A stretch of 44,959 nt of DNA, from contig NZ_BCPR01000039.1 of NCBI RefSeq assembly GCF_016586165.1, forward strand, positions 1-44,959. The letters run 5' to 3'. How positions within the stretch are numbered: the stretch's first letter is position 1; the number at the start of each line of letters is the position of its first letter. The translations under genes and the position numbers were made by a program. A model generated the notes under the pieces. That model saw only the letters and a list, made by a program, of their open reading frames with translations, was not told where the DNA came from and did no database searches. Of this stretch, positions 15,349 through 23,537 are shown piece after piece. This DNA is from Dyella sp. EPa41. GTDB taxonomy: Bacteria; Pseudomonadota; Gammaproteobacteria; Xanthomonadales; Rhodanobacteraceae.

Positions 15349-16502
15349 CGCAAGACGCGCGCGCCAAGGAACCCGGGTTGCCGATGTTCCAACCCCGAAT
15401 GCTCATCCGCCCCGCCATCGCATGGCTCACCGTCAGCCTGTTCCTGATCTTCGGCTCGGACTGGACGGCGCACCTGAGCCGGCATGAAATCGGCCTGTCG
15501 CTGTTCGCGTGGCTGTTCTTCGTGATCGTGTGGGTCGCGTTCGGCGTCGTGCACGAAGCGGAGGAACTGGCAGGCCTGTTGGGAGAACCCGTCGGCACCC
15601 TGGTGCTCACCCTCTCCATCGTGATCATCGAGGTCGTGCTGATTTCGGCCGTGATGCTGGGCGCCGGCGATACCGCCACGCTGGCGCGCGGCACCATGTT
15701 CGCCGTCCTGATGATCGTGCTGAACGGCGTGGTCGGCCTGGGCCTGCTGATCGGCGGCATTCGCCATCACGAACAGGCCTTCAACCTGCACGGCGCATCG
15801 GCGTATCTCGCCGTGATCATCCCGCTCGCGACCATCGCCCTGGTGCTGCCCAACTTCACCGCGTCCACCTCGGACGGCACGCTGACCCCGGTGCAGGCCA
15901 CCGCGTTCTCCATCCTCACCATCGCGCTGTACGGCTTGTTCCTGTGGTTGCAGACCGGCCGCTACAAAGGCTATTTCGTGGCGCCACGCTCCGACTCCGA
16001 CGCCAACGAACCGGAGCAGCCACCGCCGCCCCGCCGCGTGCCACGCAAAGGCGAGATGCTGTTCCACGTCGCCCTGTTGCTGCTCAACATCCTGCCGATC
16101 GTGATCCTGTCCAAGAGCCTGGCCAAGGTGCTCGACTACGGCATCGCGGCCACCGGCGCGCCCCATGCGCTCGGCGGCATCATCATCGCCATGCTGGTAT
16201 TCACTCCAGAGGGCATTTCTGCCCTGGTCGCCATTCGCCGCGATGAGCTCACGCGCGCAATCAACCTGTGCCTGGGCGGTGCGGCGTCGACGGTGGGGCT
16301 CACCGTGCCCGCGGTGCTCGCCATCGGCTTGTTCACCGGCAAGCCCGTCGTGCTGGGCCTGCCTCCGGCGAGCATCGTCATGCTGGCTTCGACGCTCGTG
16401 TTGAGCAGCCTCACCTTCTCGGGATGGCGCACCACCATGCTGGAAGGCGCGGTGCACCTGTCGATGTTCGCGGTGTTCCTGGTGCTGGTGTTCAGCCCCT
16501 AA
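15345..16502 (+). CDS. Calcium/sodium:proton antiporter of the ChaA/CaCA type
   Basis: A 385-residue multi-pass exchanger similar in length to E. coli ChaA (366). The two inverted alpha-repeats carry the acidic signatures: HEAEELAGLLGEPVGTLVLT around residues 65-84 and FTPEGISALVAIRRDELTRA around 285-304. A hydrophilic cytoplasmic loop (SDSDANEPEQPPPPRRVPRK) separates the halves. Family knowledge suggests Ca2+ or Na+(K+)/H+ exchange across the inner membrane; the ion is not decidable here. The start overlaps the upstream VOC gene by 4 bp. It is convergent with egtD, with a 40-bp gap. Confidence 0.9.
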   Translation: MTQDARAKEPGLPMFQPRMLIRPAIAWLTVSLFLIFGSDWTAHLSRHEIGLSLFAWLFFVIVWVAFGVVHEAEELAGLLGEPVGTLVLTLSIVIIEVVLISAVMLGAGDTATLARGTMFAVLMIVLNGVVGLGLLIGGIRHHEQAFNLHGASAYLAVIIPLATIALVLPNFTASTSDGTLTPVQATAFSILTIALYGLFLWLQTGRYKGYFVAPRSDSDANEPEQPPPPRRVPRKGEMLFHVALLLLNILPIVILSKSLAKVLDYGIAATGAPHALGGIIIAMLVFTPEGISALVAIRRDELTRAINLCLGGAASTVGLTVPAVLAIGLFTGKPVVLGLPPASIVMLASTLVLSSLTFSGWRTTMLEGAVHLSMFAVFLVLVFSP

Positions 16503-16542
16503 TGGGCGGGGTGAGGCCGGCGAGACCGCGCCTCGCTCCCTT

Positions 16543-17529
16543 CTAGTGCCTGGACATGCCTGCTCGCACGAGGTAGTAGACGGCGAACATCGCCTGCGGA
16601 TCCGTCCATGCGTGCGCCACTTCCAGTCCGGCCTTGGCGGACAGCGCGGCAAAATCCTCGTGTGAATACTTGCAGCTGTATTCGACCTGCATGGCTTCTT
16701 CGGGCGCGAACGACACCAGCTGCTTGCCGATGCGTACCTTCTGGTCGCGCGCACTGACCAGGAAAGTCTCGATGCGCCCCGCCATCGCGTTGTAGTGGGC
16801 ACGGTGGCGGAACGACGACAGGTCGAAATCACTGCCGATCTCGCGGTTGAGCCGCACCAGCATGTTCAGCGTGAACTGGGCGGTGACGCCCGCCTTGTCG
16901 TTGTATGCCGCCTCGATCGTGGCCGTATCCTTCTTGAGGTCGGCGCCGATCAGGATGCCGCCGCCATCGCCCATCTCGTTGCGCATCTTGCGCAGCAGCT
17001 CGGCGGCATCGCGTGCCTCGAAATTGCCGATGGTGGAACCGGGGAAATACAACACCGTCCGTCGCGGCGCGCGCGGCGGAATCGGCAAGCGCAACGGGCG
17101 GGTGAAGTCACCCGGATGCGGCTGCACCGCCAAAGCCGGGAAGCGTTCGCCCATCTCCTGCACGCAACGGCGCAACGGTTCGGCCGAAATCTCCACCGGC
17201 ACATATGACACCGGCGCATGCAGGTGTTCCAGCAACATGCGCGTCTTCACCGCATTGCCGCTGCCGTATTCCACCAGTCGCACCTCTTCACCGAGTACGT
17301 CGGCCATTTCGGCGGCGTGCGTGGCCATCAACGCAATCTCGCAACGGGTCAGGTAATACTCCGGCTGCTCGCAGATCGCCTCGAACAACTGCGAACCGCG
17401 TTCGTCGTAGAACAGCCACGATGGTAGCCGCTTGGGCTGCGAGCGCAAGCCGCGCTGCACGATGCCAACGAGATCATCGACAGGTGGGCGACGATCGTCG
17501 TCGCGAAGGTCGAAGGCTTGTACATTCAT
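16543..17529 (-). CDS. egtD: L-histidine N-alpha-methyltransferase (ergothioneine)
   Basis: A 328-residue EgtD, which converts histidine to hercynine with three SAM-dependent methylations. Key segments: LPSWLFYDERGSQLFEAI near the N-terminus, EYGSGNAVKTRMLLEHL as the SAM-binding glycine motif (about 88-104), VLYFPGSTIGNF (about 160-171), GADLKKDTATIEAAYND around 195-211 for substrate contacts, and QVEYSCKYSHEDF late in the protein. Length matches mycobacterial EgtD (about 321). The start overlaps the egtB stop by 4 bp, giving an egtB-egtD operon. No egtA, egtC or egtE lies nearby. Confidence 0.94.
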   Translation of the reverse strand: MNVQAFDLRDDDRRPPVDDLVGIVQRGLRSQPKRLPSWLFYDERGSQLFEAICEQPEYYLTRCEIALMATHAAEMADVLGEEVRLVEYGSGNAVKTRMLLEHLHAPVSYVPVEISAEPLRRCVQEMGERFPALAVQPHPGDFTRPLRLPIPPRAPRRTVLYFPGSTIGNFEARDAAELLRKMRNEMGDGGGILIGADLKKDTATIEAAYNDKAGVTAQFTLNMLVRLNREIGSDFDLSSFRHRAHYNAMAGRIETFLVSARDQKVRIGKQLVSFAPEEAMQVEYSCKYSHEDFAALSAKAGLEVAHAWTDPQAMFAVYYLVRAGMSRH

Positions 17530-18779
17530 CGATCCTGCCCCAGGCGTATCCCCATGAACTGCCAGCGCGCATGGGGTGGAAAGAAATTTCGGTAGCTGGC
17601 ACGGATGTGCTCACGCGGCGTCGCACAGGAGCCGCCTCGCAACACCCATTGCCCGCACATGAACTTGCCGTTGTACTCGCCGAGCGAACCGGCCAATGGC
17701 CGGAAGCCCGGATAGCTGATATAGGGCGAAGCGGTCCATTCCCAAACGTCGCCGTACATCTGCTGGAAACCACCCTGCGGCTCCGCCGCGCGCGGGTGCA
17801 AGGCATGGGTGTCGAGCAGGTTGCCCTGCACGGGCAACGTCGACGCGGCGCTTTCCCACTCCGCTTCGGTGGGCAGGCGCGAACCGGCCCAGCGTGCGAA
17901 AGCATCGGCTTCGAAGTAGCTGACGTGGCTGACCGGCGCTTCCGGGTCGATCGCCCGCACACCCGCCAGGGTGAATTCGCTGGCGAGGTCCTCCTGCCAA
18001 TACAACGGCCGATGCCATTGCTCGCGGCACACGGTGTCCCAGCCTTCGGACAGCCACAGCGATGGTTCGCGGTAGCCGCCGTCGTGCACGAAGGCGGCGT
18101 ACTCCGCATTGGTGACCAGGCGGTTGGCCAACGCATGCGGCTGCAGCAGCGTGCGATGGCGCGGCAATTCGTTGTCGAAGGCGAAGCCGTTGCCATCGTG
18201 TCCTGTTTCGACGACGCCTTCGCGGCCGTCGATGAAGGTCAACGGCACGGGATTGCTGGCCGCCGTCGCGCTGGATGCCGGCGCATAGGCAGGCAGCAAC
18301 GGATTGCAGGCGAAGGCGTGCTTGATGTCGGTAAGCAGCAATTCCTGGTGCTGCTGTTCGTGCTCGAGGCCGAGCTCGATGATGGCCAGCGTCGTCGCAT
18401 CGACGCCGGTTACCAGGCGTTCGCTCACGGCCTCGTCGACGTGTTCGCGGTACTTGCGTACCTGCTGCGCGCCCGGGCGCGAAAGCACGCCGCGTCGTGG
18501 ACGCGCATGCATCGGCCCGACCGACTGATAGTACGAGTTGAACAGGTAATGCCACTCCGGATGCAACGGGCGATACGCAGCATCGCGTTCGAGCACGAAG
18601 CGCTCGAAGAACCAGGTGGTGTGCGCGAGGTGCCACTTGGCCGGACTCGCGTCAGGCATGGACTGCACCATCATGTCCTCGGGACTCAACGGTGCGCACA
18701 AGGCCATGCTGCGGGAGCGGATTCGCCGGAATCGCAGCACCAACGCCTCGGCTTGCAGGGCCGAAGACGCGAGCGTCAT
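17526..18779 (-). CDS. egtB: Ergothioneine biosynthesis sulfoxide synthase
   Basis: A 417-residue non-haem iron EgtB that joins hercynine to a thiol donor with O2. The DinB-like N-terminal domain (about 20-160) carries the three iron ligands: KWHLAHTTWFFE gives the first His and ELGLEHEQQHQELL gives the H-x3-H pair. The FGE-sulfatase-like C-terminal domain (about 185-415) shows EAPVSHVSYFEADAFARWAG, RLPTEAEWE, DVWEWTASPY and VLRGGSC. Whether the donor is gamma-glutamylcysteine or cysteine is not clear from sequence; the absence of a local egtC leaves both open. GGAGG lies 5 nt before the ATG. Confidence 0.94.
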   Translation of the reverse strand: MTLASSALQAEALVLRFRRIRSRSMALCAPLSPEDMMVQSMPDASPAKWHLAHTTWFFERFVLERDAAYRPLHPEWHYLFNSYYQSVGPMHARPRRGVLSRPGAQQVRKYREHVDEAVSERLVTGVDATTLAIIELGLEHEQQHQELLLTDIKHAFACNPLLPAYAPASSATAASNPVPLTFIDGREGVVETGHDGNGFAFDNELPRHRTLLQPHALANRLVTNAEYAAFVHDGGYREPSLWLSEGWDTVCREQWHRPLYWQEDLASEFTLAGVRAIDPEAPVSHVSYFEADAFARWAGSRLPTEAEWESAASTLPVQGNLLDTHALHPRAAEPQGGFQQMYGDVWEWTASPYISYPGFRPLAGSLGEYNGKFMCGQWVLRGGSCATPREHIRASYRNFFPPHARWQFMGIRLGQDR

Positions 18780-18992
18780 CGCCGCCTCCGGAACGGGAAA
18801 GCCCGATACACGGAGCGGACGTGTCCACGCTCCACTTTCGGGTGACTGGCTTCATGCCCAAGCATCGGCAAACCATGCCGTACGAACCGTTCACATCGTG
18901 TGATGCGATGATGGCGTTTACCTGACAATGCGGTATGCCGCGGTGCAATGAATGCGCTTGGCACAGGTGCCTCTCCCGACGCGAGGTGACGT

Positions 18993-19421
18993 ATGAAGAC
19001 TCCTGCCTTCCTTCTGCCCGCTGCCCTCCTGGCCGCGTGCGCCCTGCCTGCCTTGGCGGCCGGTCAGGACAAGACGCCAGCGTACACGCCCCTGCGGCCC
19101 GTCAGCGAATGCCTGCGGCCGGACCGGGTCAACGAATGGTATGTGGTCGACAACACGACCGTCATCGCGCGTACCGGTCCCGACCGCTACCTGATCAAGC
19201 TGCAGGCCACATGTCCGCAGCTGGGCATCGGCCAAAGCCTGCGTTTTCGCCCCAACCGGGGAAACCAGGCGGCGGGCATGGGCGCCATGTGCGGCGAAGC
19301 GGGCGAGACGGTGGCTTCCCGCGACCAGCCGCCCTGTGCCGTCCAGTCGATCAGCAAGATCGACAAGACGCAGTTCGACTCGCTTGGCAGCAAGTCCCGC
19401 CAGCACGGCACGCAGCCCTGA
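18993..19421 (+). CDS. Exported small protein of unknown function (DUF6491-like)
   Basis: A 142-residue protein with a signal peptide (MKTPAFLLPAALLAACALPALAAG). The mature part contains RPVSECLRPDRVNEWYVVDN, IARTGPDRYLIKLQATCPQL and a third Cys-containing loop, GAMCGEAGE, plus a late PPCAVQSISKID. Four cysteines in the mature part suggest disulfides in the periplasm. The pattern resembles small xanthomonad exported proteins grouped as DUF6491, but I am not certain of that label. GAGGTG lies 4 nt before the ATG. A bidirectional terminator hairpin follows the stop. Confidence 0.75.
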   Translation: MKTPAFLLPAALLAACALPALAAGQDKTPAYTPLRPVSECLRPDRVNEWYVVDNTTVIARTGPDRYLIKLQATCPQLGIGQSLRFRPNRGNQAAGMGAMCGEAGETVASRDQPPCAVQSISKIDKTQFDSLGSKSRQHGTQP

Positions 19422-19435
19422 AGCGGGCGAAAACA

Positions 19436-19461
19436 AAAAGCCCGGCATGCGCCGGGCTTTT
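19436..19461. terminator. Bidirectional intrinsic terminator
   Basis: AAAAGCCCGGC-ATGC-GCCGGGCTTTT: an 11-bp stem with A-run on the left and T-run on the right. It works for both converging genes (stops at 19421 on plus and 19483 on minus). Confidence 0.85.
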
Positions 19462-19482
19462 CTTGCCACGTGAGCCGGTCGA

Positions 19483-19821
19483 TCAATGGCCGTAGTGACG
19501 ATAACCGCCGTGATAGTAGTAACCGCCGCCACGACGGTAGTAACCCGGGTGGCCCACCACCACCGTGGCGCCCACGGCCGGGCCGTAATACACCGGAGCC
19601 GGCGGACCGTAGACCACCGGGGCCGGGGCGTAATACACCGGCGGAGGCGGCGCATAGACCACGGGGGCCGGCGCGTAATAAGCCGGACCCACCACGGGCA
19701 GACCGATACCCACATTCAAGCTCACATGGCTACCCGCGAATGCTGGCGCGACGGCGACGCAGCCGATCAGCATGGCAGTCGCCAGGGCAACGCGCTTGAC
19801 AGTGGAAATCTTAGTTTTCAT
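19483..19821 (-). CDS. Exported Tyr/Pro/Gly repeat protein
   Basis: A 112-residue protein: signal peptide ending AVAPAFAG, a short valine-rich lead, then imperfect repeats of the type YYAPAPVVYAPPPP / VYYAPAPVVYGPPAP, and a C-terminal Gly/Tyr/His tail (RRGGGYYYHGGYRHYGH). Small proteins of this composition are common in Xanthomonadales and related bacteria. They are probably extracytoplasmic and of unknown function; the His/Tyr tail could bind metal, which is inference. GGGAG lies 8 nt before the ATG at 19821 but can be masked by a hairpin (19830-19841). Confidence 0.8.
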   Translation of the reverse strand: MKTKISTVKRVALATAMLIGCVAVAPAFAGSHVSLNVGIGLPVVGPAYYAPAPVVYAPPPPVYYAPAPVVYGPPAPVYYGPAVGATVVVGHPGYYRRGGGYYYHGGYRHYGH

Positions 19822-19829
19822 GAGTTTGT

Positions 19830-19841
19830 CTCCCAAGGGAG
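19830..19841 (-). promoter_or_regulatory. Small hairpin masking the Shine-Dalgarno of the repeat protein
   Basis: On the minus strand, CTCC-CTTG-GGAG forms a 4-bp stem with a CUUG loop, a tetraloop known to be unusually stable. The right arm is the ribosome binding site of the gene starting at 19821. The structure is short, so its effect may be modest. Confidence 0.35.
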
Positions 19842-19948
19842 GCTTGATTCCGACAGAAGGGCTCGACAATGCCTTCTATCGCTCTTTGCCGGGGTCAATG
19901 CTCGGACTTTTGCGCTGAATCGGCACTGAGCAAAAATACCTTGCCGGG

Positions 19949-22144
19949 TCAGCGTCTTCCCTGATTGCGGACGTGGTTCACAGTGCCGCCCCATGGCGAC
20001 TCCTGGGCGTGCAGCCGAAGGATCCAGCAGCCATGGATGTCGGCGCGGCGCGTGAAGTCGAACGGAATGCTGGGCGTGCTCCAGTCCTCAATGCTGAACC
20101 GTTCATTCAGCGCTTCACGATCCAGCTTGAAGCGACGGAAATTGTTGGAGAACACGATCACGCCCTCGGGGACGAGCCGGTCGGCGCAGGCCAGCAGCAG
20201 CTTCACGTGGTCGCGCTGGACATCGAAGTCGTCGGCCCGCTTGGAATTGGAGAACGTCGGCGGATCGACATAGATCAGCCCGTAACGCTCGCGGTCACGC
20301 TGCAGGAAGGTCATCGCGTCGGCCTGCATCAGCCGGTGTTTCACCCCGGTGAATCCATTGAGCGCCAGATTGCGCGACGCCCAGTCCAGATAGGTCGCGG
20401 AAAGATCGACGCTGGTGGTGTCCTGCGCGCCGCCGTCGGCGGCATAAGCGCTGGCAGTGGCGGTATAGGCGAACAGGTTCAGGAAGCGCCGCCCCTTGGC
20501 CAATTCACGCACCTTGGCGCGCACCAGGCGGTGATCGAGGAACAGGCCGGTGTCCAGGTAATCGGTAAGGTTGACCAGGAAATGCAGGCCACCCTCGGGA
20601 ACCTCGATGAACTCGCCGCGCTGGTCGAATTGCCCGTACTTGGAGCCGCCTTTGCCGCGCTCCCGGGTCTTCAGCGCGATGCGCTCGCGCGGCACGCCCA
20701 ACACCTCGCCTGCCACGCGCACGATCTCGCGCAAGCGATGGCGCGCGGTTTCCGCAGGGATGTCGGCGGGCGCACGGTATTCCTGGACATGCAGCCAGGT
20801 TCCGCCGTCGTCCTGGCCGTAGACATCGATGGCCGCCGCGTACTCGGGCAGATCCTGGTCGTAGGCGCGCCAGCAGGCGACGCCCTCGCGTTCCAGCCGC
20901 TTGCGCAGGTGCCGCAGGTTCTTCTCCAGGCGGTTGCGCAGCATCTGCGCCCCCTCGGACAGCGGCTTCACCTCGCGCGGCGCTTCGCTGCGGGCATGCA
21001 GCTCGAACACCAGCAGCACGGTTTCCAGGGCGCCGTTGTAGAGGGCGTATTTCTTTTCCGCGCGCAACGGGATGGCGTGGCCGAGCTCCGCGTCGCCCGC
21101 CAGCACGGCGGCGCGCCATCCGGCAAAGCGCTCGCGCAGGGCTTCGCCCAGGGCACGGTAGAGGCGGGGCATCTCGGTCCGGTCGCCCAGGCGTTCGCCG
21201 TACGGCGGATTGGTAATCACCAGGCCGCGCGTGTAACCCGGCGGCGGCGACACATGGGTGGCGTCGTGCTTGTCCAACGTGAGGAAGCCGGAGACGCCCG
21301 CTTCCTGTGCGTTGCGCTTGGCGGTCTGCACCATGCGCGGATCGGCGTCGCTGCCGAAAAAGCAGCTGCGCAAGCCGCGCAGGCCGGTTTCGGCGCGCTG
21401 GCGCGCTTCGTCCAGCAGGCCGCGCCACAAGGTGATGTCGTGCTGCTGCCAACCCAGGAAGCCGTAGTACTCGCGATGCAGGCCCGGCGCCACGTCGGCG
21501 GCCATCCAGGCACCCTCGATCAACAGGGTGCCGGAACCGCACATGGGATCCAGCAGCGCGCCGCCTTCGGCGTAGACCTCCGGCCAGCGCGCGCGCAGCA
21601 GCATGGCGGCGGCGAGGTTTTCCTTCAGCGGCGCCTCGCCCTGCAGCTCGCGCCAGCCTCGACGGTGCAGCGGCGCGCCCGACAGATCCAGCGAAACCGT
21701 GGCGCGGTCGCGTCGCAGGCGCAGGTTGATGCGTACGTCGGGCTCTTCGGTGTCCACGTCCGGCCGCGAGCCGTCGCGCTGGCGGAACTGGTCGACGATG
21801 GCGTCCTTCACGCGCTGGGCGATGAACTGGCTATGCGTGAGCTTGCTCTGCGCCGAGTTCGCATCCACGGCCAGGGTGGCGCGCGACGCCAGGTGCTTCG
21901 ACCAGTCGATGCCCTGCACGCCCGCGTAGAGCGCGTCATCGGTGGCGGCGTCGAACTCCGCCAATGGCATCAGCACGCGGCTGGCCAGCCGCGACCACAG
22001 GCAGGCGCGATACGCCGTGGCGAGTGTCCCCGCGAAATGCACGCCGGCCAGCGCCTCGCGCACCTCTTCCGCGCCCAGGGCGACCAACTCGTCGCGCAGC
22101 AGGTATTCCAGGCCCTTGGGACAGGTGGCGAAGTAAGCGCTCAT
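19949..22144 (-). CDS. rlmL: Bifunctional 23S rRNA G2069-N7 / G2445-N2 methyltransferase
   Basis: A 731-residue fused RlmKL. It contains an N-terminal THUMP domain (about 45-155), an RlmL methyltransferase with LLDPMCGSGTLLIEG at about 195 and VITNPPYGERLGD at about 309, and a C-terminal RlmK methyltransferase with FLNLFAYTATASAYAADGG and IYVDPPTFSNSK at about 625. The start MSAYFATCPKGLEYLLRDEL is characteristic. It modifies helix 74 and a nearby loop of 23S rRNA, in the peptidyl transferase region. The start codon overlaps the stop of the upstream hydrolase gene by 4 bp. Confidence 0.96.
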   Translation of the reverse strand: MSAYFATCPKGLEYLLRDELVALGAEEVREALAGVHFAGTLATAYRACLWSRLASRVLMPLAEFDAATDDALYAGVQGIDWSKHLASRATLAVDANSAQSKLTHSQFIAQRVKDAIVDQFRQRDGSRPDVDTEEPDVRINLRLRRDRATVSLDLSGAPLHRRGWRELQGEAPLKENLAAAMLLRARWPEVYAEGGALLDPMCGSGTLLIEGAWMAADVAPGLHREYYGFLGWQQHDITLWRGLLDEARQRAETGLRGLRSCFFGSDADPRMVQTAKRNAQEAGVSGFLTLDKHDATHVSPPPGYTRGLVITNPPYGERLGDRTEMPRLYRALGEALRERFAGWRAAVLAGDAELGHAIPLRAEKKYALYNGALETVLLVFELHARSEAPREVKPLSEGAQMLRNRLEKNLRHLRKRLEREGVACWRAYDQDLPEYAAAIDVYGQDDGGTWLHVQEYRAPADIPAETARHRLREIVRVAGEVLGVPRERIALKTRERGKGGSKYGQFDQRGEFIEVPEGGLHFLVNLTDYLDTGLFLDHRLVRAKVRELAKGRRFLNLFAYTATASAYAADGGAQDTTSVDLSATYLDWASRNLALNGFTGVKHRLMQADAMTFLQRDRERYGLIYVDPPTFSNSKRADDFDVQRDHVKLLLACADRLVPEGVIVFSNNFRRFKLDREALNERFSIEDWSTPSIPFDFTRRADIHGCWILRLHAQESPWGGTVNHVRNQGRR

Positions 22145-22668
22145 GCGGATGCCGCCACGGATTGAAGGAACAAACCGAACTGGTCGACGATGTGTTCCAC
22201 GCTGGCGCCCAGGCGGTGGTCATCGTCGACCACCACCAACGGCAGTCGCCTGCGCTGCGCAAAGGCGAGCACGCCCTCGGGCGGACAGATGTCGTCCTGC
22301 CAGCCGTGGTAGAGCAGCGCCGGCACGCCGGCACGCAGGTCGAATGCCTGCGGGTAACCGGGAATTTCGCTGGGCGTGGCCAGCAGGAACAGCCCCGCCA
22401 CCGGGCGCTGCAACGAAGCCAGCCCGGACACGAACGAACCCATGCTCGAACCCACCAGCACCGGCGGCTGGTCCAGCGACTCGATGGCGGCGACCAGGCG
22501 TGCCACCCGCGGATCGATCGAGCCCGCGAAGCCGCGCCTGTCATCCTCGCGATAGTCGGGGCGCTGGGTGGCCCAGCCGAGGCTTTCCGCGAAAGCAGCC
22601 AGCACGCTGACCTTGGTGGCATCCGGGCCCGAGTCCGAGCCGTGCGAAAGAATGATCTGGCCGCCCAT
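22141..22668 (-). CDS. Small alpha/beta hydrolase (YqiA-like)
   Basis: A 175-residue alpha/beta-hydrolase. QIILSHGSDSGPDATKV is the strand-loop with the HG oxyanion motif. PPVLVGSSMGSFVSGL is the nucleophile elbow (GxSxG as G-S-S-M-G), ALLYHGWQDDICPPEG carries the acidic residue, and VVVDDDHRLGAS supplies the His. It resembles the small YqiA/RBBP9-like hydrolases; no substrate is assigned. GGAG is 6 nt before the ATG at 22668, so the long upstream extension is rejected. It overlaps rlmL by 4 bp. Confidence 0.85.
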   Translation of the reverse strand: MGGQIILSHGSDSGPDATKVSVLAAFAESLGWATQRPDYREDDRRGFAGSIDPRVARLVAAIESLDQPPVLVGSSMGSFVSGLASLQRPVAGLFLLATPSEIPGYPQAFDLRAGVPALLYHGWQDDICPPEGVLAFAQRRRLPLVVVDDDHRLGASVEHIVDQFGLFLQSVAASA

Positions 22669-22924
22669 CGCGGTCTCCGAAAACTGCATCAAGCCGTGCA
22701 TCGTAACAGGCACGGTTCCGGGCCATCGGCCACCATGCGAGACTTGAGCCTGTTCCATATCTCCGCATGGCCGGCGCCGGGTGCCGTTCGCGCGCAGGCC
22801 AAGGTAGAACGAGGGTGTGCATGTCGATATCCAGCCGTGCGGTGACGCAGGCGTGCGGGGCAACCAGAGGTGGCCCGGAGGTTGGCCCTCCGCGCGGGCC
22901 ACGCAGAGAACAGGCTCCCAGACC

Positions 22925-23491
22925 ATGCCCGTGACCGTCATCGACCAACCCCTGCCCTACGTCCACCTGCTGCCGGAGCGCCCGGCCGAGGCCGTGGACA
23001 TGGTGGTGATCCATTGCACCGAGCTGCCCGACCTGGCCCTCGCCCGCGAGTACGGCGAACGGGTGCTCTACGAGGACCGGGGCACCGGCGCCAGCGGCCA
23101 CTACTACATCGACCGCGACGGCGGCATCTACTGCTACGTACCCACCACCCGGGTGGCCAACCACGTGCGCGGGCACAACCCCAACTCCATCGGCATCGAG
23201 CTGGTGAACCTCGGCCGTTACCCGCACTGGTGGGATTCCCGCAACCAGACCATGACCGAGCCTTACCCGCCGGCACAGCTCGAGGCCCTGCGTGCCCTGC
23301 TGGACGAGTTGCGCCAGGCGCACCCCAACCTGCGCCGGATCGCCGGCCACGAGGACCTGGACACGGCCCGCCTGCCCGCCTCCGACGATCCCTCCGTCGA
23401 GGTGCGGCGCAAGCTCGACCCGGGCCCGCTGTTTCCCTGGGCACGGATACTGGAAGGCAACGGATGGGAACGCACCGGAGCCGGGCACTGA
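22925..23491 (+). CDS. N-acetylmuramoyl-L-alanine amidase, AmpD-like
   Basis: A 188-residue Amidase_2 domain protein. Zinc ligands appear intact: His30 in MVVIHCTE, His142 in IAGHEDLD and Asp165 in KLDPGPLFPW. Glu92 in SIGIELVN is the usual catalytic-site acid region. There is no signal peptide, so like AmpD it should act in the cytoplasm, cleaving 1,6-anhydro-muropeptides during cell-wall recycling. It is not close enough to AmpD by eye for the gene name to be certain. The ATG at 22925 removes a low-quality N-terminal extension. A perfect -10 box for tesB follows 10 bp after its stop. Confidence 0.87.
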   Translation: MPVTVIDQPLPYVHLLPERPAEAVDMVVIHCTELPDLALAREYGERVLYEDRGTGASGHYYIDRDGGIYCYVPTTRVANHVRGHNPNSIGIELVNLGRYPHWWDSRNQTMTEPYPPAQLEALRALLDELRQAHPNLRRIAGHEDLDTARLPASDDPSVEVRRKLDPGPLFPWARILEGNGWERTGAGH

Positions 23492-23500
23492 CGCCACGGC

Positions 23501-23506
23501 TATAAT
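23501..23506 (+). promoter_or_regulatory. Perfect -10 box upstream of tesB
   Basis: TATAAT followed by CGCC, 31 bp before the tesB ATG, in the same context as the rlmJ -10 box. A clear -35 hexamer is not visible at the usual distance. Confidence 0.5.
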
Positions 23507-23537
23507 CGCCCGCCATCTTTTCGCTTCCGAGTACCCC

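Noticed and set aside
14970-16832. Minus-strand frame of about 620 codons opposite the VOC and antiporter genes
   Set aside because: His/Gln/Asp-rich shadow of a membrane-protein gene; it crosses into egtD and has no domain signal.
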